Below are positions 7,890-17,039 of a stretch of 64,000 nucleotides of DNA, piece after piece. A program made the position numbers and the translations under genes. The DNA comes from Haliscomenobacteraceae bacterium (GTDB lineage Bacteria > Bacteroidota > Bacteroidia > Chitinophagales > Saprospiraceae). The DNA lies in NCBI GenBank assembly GCA_947501115.1, contig CANMVX010000002.1, positions 84,308 through 148,307 on the forward strand, in the 5' to 3' direction. The notes under the pieces were generated by a model that saw only the letters and a program-made list of their open reading frames with translations, did no database searches and was not told the DNA's origin. How positions within the stretch are numbered: position 1 is the first letter of the stretch; the number at the start of each line of letters is the position of its first letter.

Positions 7890-9341
7890 TTGGCTTCGCC
7901 TGAAAATCCTTCTGCGAAATTCAGCTGGAAGGCAACATATAGCTTGGTTCAAGGAGGGTTCAATGGAAATGCTGTCAACTCTTTCGGGAGCCAAGCCATT
8001 GTTGAAAATTTATATCATGAGGAAGACACATCAGTAACAGTAAAATATGTGTTTCAATCGTTCGTACCAGGTTCAAAAGCTTGTTATAGTACGTTTGATT
8101 CTATCAGTATTGAGGTGTTGCCCCTCGGATTTGGTCGTTGTGCAGCTACCCTGGCAGGAATAATAAAAACGATTAATAAACAGTTCATCGAAGGGGTGAA
8201 AGTGCAGGTTTCAGGGCTATCAGGCGATGAAATAATTAATACCCGCAACGACGGTCTGTTCAAGTTTTCGGGATTGGAAAATGGGGGAGATTATACCGTC
8301 TTTCCAGCGTTGAATAAAAATCCTCTCATTGGCGTCTCTACCTTCGATTTGCTATTGATTCAAAAACATGTGCTGAATACGAAGAAAATAGAGAATCCTT
8401 ACGAACTTATTGCCGCCGATGTCAATAAATCGGGTAGTATTTCTATCTTAGATATGCTGCAACTGCGCAAAATCATATTGGGTATCGATAAGGAATTCAA
8501 GGGAAATAAAAGCTGGCGCTTCGTTGATGCTAATTTTACCTTTAAGAAGGAGGCCAGTCCTTATCAGTTTCCTGAAATTGTGAATATCAACGACCTGAAT
8601 GGTACCGCTGAAGCTCATTTTTATGGTATAAAAATTGGCGACATAAATGGTAACGCAGTGGCCAATGGTTCAGGTTTAGGAGACACCCGTGATCAACAAG
8701 AGTATTTGCTGCAAGCAGAAAACAAGGTGTTGGTGGCAGGAGAAACATACCCTCTAACCATTTATGCCGATCCGTCTTTACAAGCTGAGGGGATGCAGTT
8801 CACGCTGCAATATGACCCTAAAAAATTACAATTTGAATCTTCCCTGACCGACAGCATTCTGCTTTCCATGATGGGCGTATTTGAAGAGGAGGGTTTGTTA
8901 ACGCTGAGCTGGGCATCGAAAATGACACCAGAATCCATGGTTTTATCTCTCCCATTTAAAGCATTGCAAAGGGGAGAAATAGCTGACATGCTACAGATAG
9001 GAGATAGAATTACCCGTTCGGAAGCATACATTGGCGAAAGAACCTTGCCGGTGAACCTCGCCTTTACCGATAAATCAGATAATTCACCCATTGTGCTGAA
9101 TCCTTATCCTAATCCATTTATGGATAAGGTGAACATCCCATATTATCTACCTGCCAATGCCTCGGTGACCTTAAAAGTTTTTGATTTTTCAGGAAGATTA
9201 GTACGTTCGATGGTACAAGAGGGAATTGCGGGCTTGAATACCTTTGAAATAGACAACTTGCCTACTGGTTCAGAATGGAAATATGAATTGAGTACCTCAC
9301 ATTGGAAAAAATCAGGCGTTTTAATTTCTGTAGGAAGATAA
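7890..9341 (+). CDS. Cassette A giant secreted protein, 3' part (dockerin, cohesin-like and T9SS sorting domains)
   Basis: The frame is open from 7800, in phase with the upstream ORF, so ATG 7890 is internal. Domains in order: a last PKD-like repeat, a carboxypeptidase-regulatory-like beta domain (AGIIKTINKQFIEGVKVQVS), a type I dockerin-like pair of helices with a DVNKSGSISILD calcium loop, a cohesin-like beta domain (TYPLTIYADPSLQAEGMQFT), and a T9SS type A sorting domain (LNPYPNPFMDKVNIPYYLP ... GVLISVGR). This is the C-terminal third of the cassette A protein and is separated from its signal peptide by the TAG at 7797. Confidence 0.8.
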   Translation: MASPENPSAKFSWKATYSLVQGGFNGNAVNSFGSQAIVENLYHEEDTSVTVKYVFQSFVPGSKACYSTFDSISIEVLPLGFGRCAATLAGIIKTINKQFIEGVKVQVSGLSGDEIINTRNDGLFKFSGLENGGDYTVFPALNKNPLIGVSTFDLLLIQKHVLNTKKIENPYELIAADVNKSGSISILDMLQLRKIILGIDKEFKGNKSWRFVDANFTFKKEASPYQFPEIVNINDLNGTAEAHFYGIKIGDINGNAVANGSGLGDTRDQQEYLLQAENKVLVAGETYPLTIYADPSLQAEGMQFTLQYDPKKLQFESSLTDSILLSMMGVFEEEGLLTLSWASKMTPESMVLSLPFKALQRGEIADMLQIGDRITRSEAYIGERTLPVNLAFTDKSDNSPIVLNPYPNPFMDKVNIPYYLPANASVTLKVFDFSGRLVRSMVQEGIAGLNTFEIDNLPTGSEWKYELSTSHWKKSGVLISVGR

Positions 9342-9358
9342 TTTTACTTAAATGAATT

Positions 9359-9402
9359 AAAAAGGTTTAAAAATACATTAATATGTAGTTTTAAACCTTT
9401 TT
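9359..9402. terminator. 44-bp palindrome after the giant gene; possible terminator carrying an operator in its loop
   Basis: AAAAAGGTTTAAAA (9359-9372) pairs exactly with TTTTAAACCTTTTT (9389-9402), and the 16-nt centre is itself the TACAT-N4-ATGTA palindrome. The T-run at the end suits a rho-independent terminator for the upstream gene. Confidence 0.6.
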
Positions 9403-9428
9403 AATATTGATTTTAAGGGTTAGTATTG
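9374..9428 (+). promoter_or_regulatory. Operator TACATTAATATGTA and -7 box before regulator gene A
   Basis: The operator is 9374-9387. A -7-like box TAGTATTG (one mismatch to TAnnTTTG) starts at 9421, 34 bp after the operator. The same spacing recurs at 13776/13810 and 21566/21601, which argues that it is functional. No good TTTG -33 box is seen, which suggests dependence on an activator. Confidence 0.6.
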
Positions 9429-9447
9429 CAGTAGTAAAATTCAAAAA

Positions 9448-10578
9448 ATGGAAATATTTTATTCTGCCATATTATTCTTTATCATTTACTTTACGTTAGG
9501 GATGTTCCTACTTTTTAGAAGTGAACAGGTCACCATCTCCAGTAGATATTTGGGTTTATTTTTCTTATCCATTGCCTCTGGGTCCTTATCTTTCATCTTA
9601 TTTAAATTGGATTTGAATAACTATTTAGTTATTCCATTTTTATTTTTTCAGTTTCATGTTTTATGGTTTTATTTTTATTTGAATGCAGTTATTGGAAATA
9701 AGATATCTAAAATTAATCAAAATATTGCCATATTTTTTTTCGCCATAAGTTTCTTTTTAACAGTTTATGTATCCTTTCACTTTTTTTCTCAGAATGCATT
9801 TATTTTGGCACAAAAGAAATTCCCATTTCAAAACAATCAGGGACTCCTATTTGTGTTAGTTTCTAAAATAAATTATGGTTTAAAAATATTTCTGTCGGTT
9901 TTACTTTTTATTTATTCGTGGAAAATACTTAGGGAATTTAAAAATAAAGGCTTTGCCGATAAATCAAGTAAGGATTTGTATAAATGGTTGATTAATATTG
10001 TTATCATATTTATATTATATACTATTTCTAAAATAGGAATTCTTTATTCAATTAGACTTTCCATTAATGAAATCAATGTTGTAAATTCGTATTTTTTTAT
10101 TTTTACTCAAATTTTATTTCTCTTGATTTCATTTCAAATATTTAAATATCCTTTAATCTCAATTGGTATTCCCATAAGTAGGAGGTTTTATAAACCGGAT
10201 ATTTATGCAATTGATCAAACAACAAGAAGTTATTTATTTGATTTAACCATTATGAATCAAAAAATATTGGATTGGGAAGACACTTCAACATCCTATTTGA
10301 ATAAGAATTTTAATCTTTCCAAATTTGCCAAAGAAATTGAGGTAGATGAATTGGAAATCAACTATTATTTAAATGAATATAAGGAAATTAGTTTTCAGGA
10401 ATATTTGAATTTTTTAAGAATTTCGTTTGTAATAATTAATATCGAGCAGAACTATTTAAAGGAGCATTCCATTACTAAATTGGCAGAAGATGCTGGTTTT
10501 TCCGACAGAACAAGTCTGGAAAAAACGTTTAAAAAAATTATAAACGTTACCCTTCAGGAATTTATAGACCATGAATAA
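9448..10578 (+). CDS. 7TM membrane protein with C-terminal AraC-type HTH (cassette A regulator 1)
   Basis: The first ~240 residues contain about seven hydrophobic helices (first at 4-22, last near 212-235). The last ~95 residues form an AraC-type double HTH (YLNKNFNLSKFAKEIEVDEL ... HSITKLAEDAGFSDRTSLEK ... FIDHE). Membrane-bound AraC regulators of this shape are common in Bacteroidota, and the ligand is unknown. Its last 8 bases (ATGAATAA) overlap the start of the next gene, implying coupled translation. Paralogues of exactly 376 residues lie at 11488 and 21623. It has its own operator and promoter just upstream and probably regulates the cassette, which is inference from position. Confidence 0.85.
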   Translation: MEIFYSAILFFIIYFTLGMFLLFRSEQVTISSRYLGLFFLSIASGSLSFILFKLDLNNYLVIPFLFFQFHVLWFYFYLNAVIGNKISKINQNIAIFFFAISFFLTVYVSFHFFSQNAFILAQKKFPFQNNQGLLFVLVSKINYGLKIFLSVLLFIYSWKILREFKNKGFADKSSKDLYKWLINIVIIFILYTISKIGILYSIRLSINEINVVNSYFFIFTQILFLLISFQIFKYPLISIGIPISRRFYKPDIYAIDQTTRSYLFDLTIMNQKILDWEDTSTSYLNKNFNLSKFAKEIEVDELEINYYLNEYKEISFQEYLNFLRISFVIINIEQNYLKEHSITKLAEDAGFSDRTSLEKTFKKIINVTLQEFIDHE

Positions 10579-11185
10579 AGTTTCTTTAATAGATGAAGAC
10601 AGTATTTTGATGGCTAGAATTACTGACTTTCTGATGGAGAAAGAAAAGTATATTGTAATTTCAAAAAATTTGGATGTAGCATCTTTTTTTAAAAGACCAC
10701 CTTTCGTCGTTAATATAATTGTCACCAATCTTCTACCAAACTTTTTGGAAAAAATTAATCCTTATAAATCCTTAAAAAAAGAATTTCCTTTAGCTAAAAT
10801 ATTGGTTTTGACGCATCAGGAATTCGCTTGTAAAGCTTATGAGACCTTAAAAATGGGTGCAGATGGATTTTGCCTGAAAAGTGATTCGTTAAAAGACTTT
10901 GAAAAAGGCTTGGATAATATGATGGAATTTGGGAATTATGTTTCGAATTCTGTAATGCCTTTTATGGTAAAGAGCTTTCGGGCAAAATCAAATTTTGATG
11001 GAGATGATATCTTGAGCACAAGAGAGAAACAAATCGTTAAACTGGTATGTCAGGGCCAATCATATAAAATGATTGCCAGTGACACCAATTTATCGATAGA
11101 CGGTGTTAGATATCACCTTCAACGTATCTACCGTAAATTAGAAATAAACAGCAAGGCTGAATTAATCACCATCGCCCTGTTCTAA
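10571..11185 (+). CDS. LuxR/NarL-type regulator with degenerate receiver (cassette A regulator 2)
   Basis: 204 residues. An N-terminal receiver-like domain has the acidic pair (SLIDED) and the conserved Lys (FCLKSD), but the phospho-acceptor position reads IIVTNLLP where active receivers have LxD, so Asp is replaced by Thr. The C-terminal ~60 residues are a LuxR HTH (LSTREKQIVKLVCQGQSYKM ... YHLQRIYRKLEINSKAEL). The Thr is kept in all three copies in the window, so classical phosphorylation is unlikely. ATG 10571 lies inside the end of the 7TM-AraC gene. No histidine kinase is nearby in the cassette. Confidence 0.85.
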   Translation: MNKVSLIDEDSILMARITDFLMEKEKYIVISKNLDVASFFKRPPFVVNIIVTNLLPNFLEKINPYKSLKKEFPLAKILVLTHQEFACKAYETLKMGADGFCLKSDSLKDFEKGLDNMMEFGNYVSNSVMPFMVKSFRAKSNFDGDDILSTREKQIVKLVCQGQSYKMIASDTNLSIDGVRYHLQRIYRKLEINSKAELITIALF

Positions 11186-11306
11186 TATTTTCTTTTAAAC
11201 CTGATTCATTTGTTTTTAATTATTTAAGAGTTGTGTTTAAGCTAACAGCCATAACGGAAATGTAGGAATAAATAAATTTTTGATAGATAATTTACCATTT
11301 CGATCT

Positions 11307-11376
11307 GAGTGGAAATAGGTAGTAGAAAACCTCCCATTGGAAAACCTCAGGTACCATAATTTCTGTAAACAGATGA
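11307..11376 (+). pseudogene. Remnant of the 3' end of a giant T9SS gene (cassette B)
   Basis: From GAGTGGAAAT to the TGA at 11374-11376 this matches the last ~70 bases of the giant gene of cassette C (21441-21509), including ACCTCAGGTAC and TTTCTGTAAACAGATGAT. It has a one-base length change and an early TAG. The remnant shows that a third giant gene once stood before the second regulator pair. The rest of the gap (11186-11306, 11377-11487) is AT-rich with no gene seen. Confidence 0.75.
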
Positions 11377-11419
11377 TTTAATGGTTATTAAATAAAATTT
11401 GTCCTTATATTTATGTCAA

Positions 11420-11470
11420 TAAATTAGTTTGTAGTTTAAAATCTACTAATAATTTATTTTAGTATTTTTC
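11420..11470 (+). promoter_or_regulatory. Degenerate operator and -7-like box before regulator gene B
   Basis: TAAATTAGTTTGTA (11420-11433) differs from the TACATTAATATGTA operator at three positions and keeps the TTTGTA end. TATTTTTC at 11463-11470 resembles TAnnTTTG. The spacing is 30 bp, not 34-35. Confidence 0.35.
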
Positions 11471-11487
11471 TTCTATAATATATTAGT

Positions 11488-12618
11488 ATGGAGTTAAATT
11501 ATCTCTTATTACTTGGTTTTCTTTTTTATTTGTCAATAGGAATATTTCTTATTGGTAAAAATAATAATGTATCATCTTCAAGTAGATATTTGGGTTTATT
11601 TTTTATAGCGCTTGGCTTTTCACCTTTATCTCTTTATCTCTTTAATTTAAGTTTGGATGATTCATTTGTTTTGCCATATTTGATCTTTCAAACGCACATG
11701 TTTTGGTTTTATTATTATGTAAATGCTGTCATTGGAAATAAAATATCAAAATTTAACCTTTATTTTTCTTTAATTTTTTTCACTCTTATTTTTATCATTC
11801 ACATTTATAGTGTAATTGAAATTTCTCAAAGTAGCTCATTTTCATCCCAGATAAAAGTATTACCTTTTCAAGTTATTAAAGATGGATATTTAAGTTCTAT
11901 TTCTAATTTTTACTTTTTAACCAGAATTTTTCTTACGTTGTTGGTATGTATTTATTCTTTATTTATACTTAAAAAATTTAAAGAATCTGGCTTAGATAAA
12001 AAATCAAAAAAGGATTTATATAGATGGTTAACTAATATGGTGATTTATCTATTAATATTTTCAGCGTCAAGAATATGCCTATTAATTACATCGAGGTATT
12101 CAAGTATTGATTTATCTTCCGCTAATTCCTTTTTCTTTATTTTTAATCAACTTTTACTTCTTTTTTTCGTTTACCAAATATTTAAGTATCCTTTGATATC
12201 CCTTGGTATTCCGATAAGTAAAAGAACCTATAAACCAGAGAGTAATGCGATTGATCAAACGTCAAGAACTTATTTATTTGATTCGGCTTTTATGAATCAA
12301 AAAATAATAGATTGGGAAAATTCCTCCACATCCTATTTGAATAAAAATTTTAATTTCTCGAAATTTGCTCAAGAAATTGAGATAGACGAATTGGAAATCA
12401 TTTATTATTTTAATGAATATAGGGAAATAAATTTCCAGGATTATCTTAATTTTTTAAGAATTTCATTTGTGTTAAGTAAAATAGAGCAGCATTTCTTAAA
12501 AGAACATAGCATTTCAGAATTAGCTGAAGTTGCTGGGTTTTCAGGTGTTAAAAACTTTGAAAGTACTTTCAGAAAAATTCTAAACTGTACCCTTCAGGAA
12601 TTTATAGACCATGAATAA
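11488..12618 (+). CDS. 7TM membrane protein with C-terminal AraC-type HTH (cassette B regulator 1)
   Basis: 376 residues, the same architecture as the copy at 9448: about seven membrane helices, then an AraC-type double HTH (NFNFSKFAQEIEIDELEIIY ... HSISELAEVAGFSGVKNFES). It is closer to copy C (21623) than to copy A in the membrane part (both begin MELNYLLLL). The gene overlaps the following regulator by ATGAATAA. It is the only part of cassette B, together with its partner, that remains intact; its promoter-proximal operator is degenerate. Confidence 0.85.
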   Translation: MELNYLLLLGFLFYLSIGIFLIGKNNNVSSSSRYLGLFFIALGFSPLSLYLFNLSLDDSFVLPYLIFQTHMFWFYYYVNAVIGNKISKFNLYFSLIFFTLIFIIHIYSVIEISQSSSFSSQIKVLPFQVIKDGYLSSISNFYFLTRIFLTLLVCIYSLFILKKFKESGLDKKSKKDLYRWLTNMVIYLLIFSASRICLLITSRYSSIDLSSANSFFFIFNQLLLLFFVYQIFKYPLISLGIPISKRTYKPESNAIDQTSRTYLFDSAFMNQKIIDWENSSTSYLNKNFNFSKFAQEIEIDELEIIYYFNEYREINFQDYLNFLRISFVLSKIEQHFLKEHSISELAEVAGFSGVKNFESTFRKILNCTLQEFIDHE

Positions 12619-13225
12619 AGTTTCTTTAATAGATGAAGACAGTATCTTAATGGCAAGAATTTCTGACTTTTTAATGGAGAAGGAAAAGTATATTGTGATT
12701 TCAAAAAATTCGGATGCAGATTCATTTATTAAAAGACCACCTTTAGATATAAACATTATTATCACCAATCTTCTTCCAAACTATTTGGAAAAAATTAATC
12801 CATATAAATCTTTAAAAAAAGAATTTCCTTTAACTAAAATATTGGTTTTGACGCATCAGGAATTTGCTTGTAAAGCTTATGAGACCCTAAAAATGGGTGC
12901 AGACGGATTTTGCCTGAAAAGTGATTCGCTGGATGACTTAGAAAAAGGCTTGGATAATATGATGGAATTTGGGAATCATGTTTCAAATTCTGTATTGCCT
13001 TTTATGGTAAAAAGCTTTAGGGCAAAATCAAATTTTGATGGAGAGGATATCTTGAGCGCAAGAGAGAAACAAATCGTTAAACTGGTATGTCAGGGGCAAT
13101 CATATAAAATGATTGCCAGTGACACCAATTTATCGATAGACGGTGTTAGATATCACCTTCAGCGTATCTACCGTAAATTAGAAATAAACAGCAAAGCTGA
13201 ATTAATTGCCATCGCCCTGTTCTAA
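12611..13225 (+). CDS. LuxR/NarL-type regulator with degenerate receiver (cassette B regulator 2)
   Basis: 204 residues, very similar to 10571-11185, with near-identical DNA over the HTH half. The receiver phospho-acceptor site reads IIITNLLP, again Thr instead of Asp, while SLIDED and CLKSD are kept. LuxR HTH at residues ~143-200 (LSAREKQIVKLVCQGQSYKM). Translation is probably coupled to the upstream 7TM-AraC gene through the 8-bp overlap. Confidence 0.85.
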   Translation: MNKVSLIDEDSILMARISDFLMEKEKYIVISKNSDADSFIKRPPLDINIIITNLLPNYLEKINPYKSLKKEFPLTKILVLTHQEFACKAYETLKMGADGFCLKSDSLDDLEKGLDNMMEFGNHVSNSVLPFMVKSFRAKSNFDGEDILSAREKQIVKLVCQGQSYKMIASDTNLSIDGVRYHLQRIYRKLEINSKAELIAIALF

Positions 13226-13712
13226 TATTTTCTTTTAAGGCCTGTATAATTTCTTCATTTATTATCTGCCGATGAGTGATTTGATTTAAAATATTCCTGT
13301 AGAAACAGCTTTTTAATTAATCTTCATTGCTTTTAATTTATTATGTGTGAAATAGGAATTCTTCATTTAATAATATCATAATTGCTTACATGAAAGAGTT
13401 TTTACAGTTATTTTTCTTGTTTATTTGTTTGTTTTCAATATTCTAACAATGCATTGAGTTTATGAATATCCATTTTATGAGCAACTATTAACGGTATCTC
13501 CGTAAATGTATAATCCAGTTGTTGCACCATTATATCGCTCGTTATTCAGTATTTAATTCAAATTTTAATATAAATAATCGCTGCTAATTTGCCGTTTCAG
13601 ATAAGATTCACATAATAAAAATATATAATTAAAAAGGTTGAATAAAACCGCCAGGACATAAATAAGATATTGGTATGATTATTAAGAAAAAAGAGGGTAT
13701 AAAAGCGGTTAC

Positions 13713-13817
13713 TACATTAATATGTATATACATATTAATGTACCGTACATATTAATGTACTGTACATTAATATGTAGTTTAAACAATGTTGTAATTTATT
13801 CTTGAGAATTAATTTTG
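13713..13817 (+). promoter_or_regulatory. Array of four palindromic operators and a -7 box before the cassette C surface gene
   Basis: Four TACAT-N4-ATGTA units lie at 13713-13726, 13729-13742, 13746-13759 and 13763-13776 (N4 = TAAT, ATTA, ATTA, TAAT), spaced 16-17 bp start to start, about 1.5 helical turns. A TAATTTTG -7 box at 13810-13817 fits TAnnTTTG and starts 34 bp after the last unit. No strong TTTG is at -33, suggesting activation. The remainder of the long gap 13226-13899 is AT-rich with no gene seen. Confidence 0.7.
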
Positions 13818-13899
13818 CATATATTAAAATAAATTATTTGTTTCAACGAACGATATATTTTAATTGAGTTAGGCCTCTTTCAGTTATAAAATTATTTTT

Positions 13900-16800
13900 A
13901 TGAAACAGTCGTTATTGGTATTCTTTATAAGTGTCTTTTTCCTTTCAAGCTTTAGTGTTTTTTCCCAGGGTCCATCCAAGATTAATTTTCAGGCGATTTT
14001 ACGGAATACGTCGGGAGACATTGTGTCTAACCAAGCAGTGGGTGTAAGAATGTCCATTAAAAGTGGCACGATAAATAGTACTTCGTTATATGTAGAAACA
14101 CATACTAAGACGACGGATGTATCGGGATTAATTTCTATACAGCTGGGTACTGGCACGGTTATCAGTGGGATATTTGGAGATATTGAATGGGGTAGTGGAT
14201 CTCATTTTATCCAGTTGGAGGTTGATTTCAATGGTGGGAGCAATTATGTGGTGATTGGGACGCAAGAGTTGATTAGCGTACCTTATGCTTTATATGCAAA
14301 TAAGACGGATACATCGGTTTTGAATCTGAGGAATAGATTTTCGGAAAAGGTAAGTGTAGGGGATACCTCGAATATGCTGAGGAATTACCTGACGGGACTG
14401 AACGGTAAAGTGAATATATCGGATACATCGACTATGTTAACGAATTACCTGACAGCATTGACCCAAAAGGTAAACCTATCAGACACGACTAATATGCTAG
14501 TACCGTATCTGCGCGATGCGGACACGACCAATATGCTTGTGCCGTATTTACGAGATGCGGACACGACGAATATGTTGAATTCCTATTTTAAGAAATTAGA
14601 TACCACCTCTTTAAACTTAACAAACAGATTTAACGGAAAGCTTAATGTAACTGATTTCCCCAAAGGTACTACCACAGGAAATATAATGTTTTATAATGGC
14701 ACGAGTTGGGTAAACCTTGCTCCAGGCTCACCAGGTCAATCTTTAATTATCTCCTCCAATGGACTTCCTACATGGGGATGCATCATAACCAACACGGCAG
14801 GTAACCCATCCTCGTCTCCTTCCCTTGTAGTGAACACTGCCTTGACACCTATTACGATATCAACGACGGGAGCGACAGGCATAGGTGCTGCGACAGGATT
14901 ACCAACGGGCGTAACGGCCTCATGGTCAAACAATGTGATAACGATTAGTGGTACACCAAGTTTGGCTGCTAGCTTTACATACACGATTCCCTTGACAGGT
15001 GGTTGTGGCAGTGTGAATGCGACGGGAACTATTACAGTGACGGTTTTACCTTGCAACCCAAGTACCGTTACCGATGTTGATGGCAACTCCTATAATACGG
15101 TATTGATTGGCAACCAATGCTGGACTAAAGAAAATTTAAGAGTGAGAAGATATAATGATAACACTTGGATTCAATTTGATGCCTCAGGTAGTTCTAGTGG
15201 TAGTACTTCTAATACATGGAATGGTTTAACTGTAGGTGCACATACCATTTATGCACATGATAGTACGACAAATAATCCTTCGAATCTCACAAAATATGGA
15301 TATCTATACAATTGGTATGCTGCAGCAGGCATTATTACAACTAATGGATCACCAACTAAGAACATTTGCCCGTCAGGTTGGCACGTTCCAACAATCGATG
15401 AGTGGAACACTTTGATAGATTATATAGGCGGAACAAACGGGGCTGGTAGCAAGATGAAATCAACTTCTTCGCTTTGGACTTCTCAAAGTCCCGTACCAGA
15501 CAACTCAACTGGCTTTACTGTTCTCCCAGGTGGACATCGTTTTACTAATAGTGCATTTTCCGGTATTGGAACCAACGCTTACTTTTGGAGTTCTACGGCC
15601 CACCCTGACGTAAGATACGCACTTACCAAAAGCTTTATTTACAACAGTGGCAATGTGGTAAATACTGACTACGGCTACGGCGGTAACAAATTTGTTGGCT
15701 CTTCTATTCGTTGCATAAGAAATTCTAACTTGACGACAACGTCGATTGGTGCCATTACCGCAACAGGTGCGAGCAGTGGCGGTAACTTCACTTTTGATGA
15801 CGGAGCAACAATTACAGCACGAGGGGTTGTCTGGTCCACAAGTTCGGGACCTACCGTATCCTTGAGTACTAAAACGACGGATGGCACAGGCACGGGTACT
15901 TTTACCTCGACGATCAGTGGCTTGTCAGCAAGCACTACTTATTATGTGAGAGCTTATGCGACCAATACTGCGGGAACAGCCTATGGCAACGAGGTAACAT
16001 TTACAACTTGCACCCTCAACACGGCAGGCAGTCCATCCTCGTCTCCTTCCCTTGTAGAGAATACTGCCTTGACACCTATTATGATATCAACCACGGGAGC
16101 GACAGGCATAGGTGCTCCGACAGGATTACCAACGGGCGTGACGGCCTCATGGGCTAACAATGTGATAACGATTAGTGGTACCCCTACGGCAACGGGCAGT
16201 TTTACATATACTATACCCTTGACAGGTGGTTGCGGCAGTGTGAATGCGACGGGAACCATTACGGTGACAGCACCTTTCATGTGTGGAACAGGTACTGTTT
16301 CTGATATTGATGGTAATTCTTATAATACGGTAGTGATAGGCACGAGCACGGTCCAGTGTTGGATAACCGAGAACTTGAAAACCTCCCGATATAGAAATGG
16401 AGACCTCATTCCAATCGTAACTGATGACGGAGCATGGGGTAATCTAACAACCGGTAAGCGATGTTGGTTTGAAAATGATAGTATTAAATATGAGAATCCT
16501 TATGGTAATCTATACAATTGGTATGCGGTGGCAGATAGCAGAGGACTCTGTCCAACAGGATGGCATGTGCCAAGTGATGCCGAATGGACAACTTTGACTA
16601 ATTTTCTTGGAGGTTTAGTTGGGGCAGGGAGTAAGTTGAAATCAATTGGTACCACCTATTGGAAATCACCCAATTCAGATGCAAACAACTCAAGCGGCTT
16701 TTCCGCACTCCCAGGTGGTTATCGTTTTTCTGGTGGTAGTTTCAACTTTGTTGGCAGCCATGCTTTCATCTGGAGTGCTACCCAGGACGGTCAAAGCTTC

Positions 16801-16908
16801 GCCTGGCTTCGCCACATGTATTTTAACGATGGCAATGTGATCAGGGACACCAACGGCAGCGACGATTCTAAGGCAGTTGGCGCCTCCGTCCGTTGCCTAA
16901 AAGATTAA
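13900..16908 (+). CDS. Cassette C surface protein with two FISUMP domains (intact)
   Basis: 1002 residues. A signal peptide (to about residue 25, ...SFSVFSQG) is followed by the same head domain as cassette A, short tail repeats ([15 protein letters not shown]), an Ig-like domain ([20 protein letters not shown]), a first FISUMP domain at about 385-607, an FN3-like domain ([18 protein letters not shown] ... [12 protein letters not shown]), a second Ig-like domain, and a terminal FISUMP domain at about 794-1002 (WHVPSDAEW ... GASVRCLKD). It is likely an exported surface adhesin or ligand-binding protein; no T9SS tail is seen. It is the intact counterpart of the interrupted gene at 2351-4528. 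The last ~45 codons share the constant blocks of the candidate variable region in cassette A. Expression is probably driven from the four-operator promoter upstream. Confidence 0.88.
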   Translation: MKQSLLVFFISVFFLSSFSVFSQGPSKINFQAILRNTSGDIVSNQAVGVRMSIKSGTINSTSLYVETHTKTTDVSGLISIQLGTGTVISGIFGDIEWGSGSHFIQLEVDFNGGSNYVVIGTQELISVPYALYANKTDTSVLNLRNRFSEKVSVGDTSNMLRNYLTGLNGKVNISDTSTMLTNYLTALTQKVNLSDTTNMLVPYLRDADTTNMLVPYLRDADTTNMLNSYFKKLDTTSLNLTNRFNGKLNVTDFPKGTTTGNIMFYNGTSWVNLAPGSPGQSLIISSNGLPTWGCIITNTAGNPSSSPSLVVNTALTPITISTTGATGIGAATGLPTGVTASWSNNVITISGTPSLAASFTYTIPLTGGCGSVNATGTITVTVLPCNPSTVTDVDGNSYNTVLIGNQCWTKENLRVRRYNDNTWIQFDASGSSSGSTSNTWNGLTVGAHTIYAHDSTTNNPSNLTKYGYLYNWYAAAGIITTNGSPTKNICPSGWHVPTIDEWNTLIDYIGGTNGAGSKMKSTSSLWTSQSPVPDNSTGFTVLPGGHRFTNSAFSGIGTNAYFWSSTAHPDVRYALTKSFIYNSGNVVNTDYGYGGNKFVGSSIRCIRNSNLTTTSIGAITATGASSGGNFTFDDGATITARGVVWSTSSGPTVSLSTKTTDGTGTGTFTSTISGLSASTTYYVRAYATNTAGTAYGNEVTFTTCTLNTAGSPSSSPSLVENTALTPIMISTTGATGIGAPTGLPTGVTASWANNVITISGTPTATGSFTYTIPLTGGCGSVNATGTITVTAPFMCGTGTVSDIDGNSYNTVVIGTSTVQCWITENLKTSRYRNGDLIPIVTDDGAWGNLTTGKRCWFENDSIKYENPYGNLYNWYAVADSRGLCPTGWHVPSDAEWTTLTNFLGGLVGAGSKLKSIGTTYWKSPNSDANNSSGFSALPGGYRFSGGSFNFVGSHAFIWSATQDGQSFAWLRHMYFNDGNVIRDTNGSDDSKAVGASVRCLKD

Positions 16909-17039
16909 CTATTTTGTTGACTGTGCTTTAGATTGTCATTATATGATTTTGGACTGAAAATGAGATCTTTTTTTTAAAATGACCTAACATATTTTTAAAA
17001 TAAGGAAATTTCCTTATGAGTTAAACTACCACTTTTAGA

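Noticed and set aside
15055..15720. First FISUMP domain of the cassette C protein as a variable region
   Set aside because: Its end lacks the shared constant blocks and the gene-end position of variable regions, and its codon use matches the surroundings.
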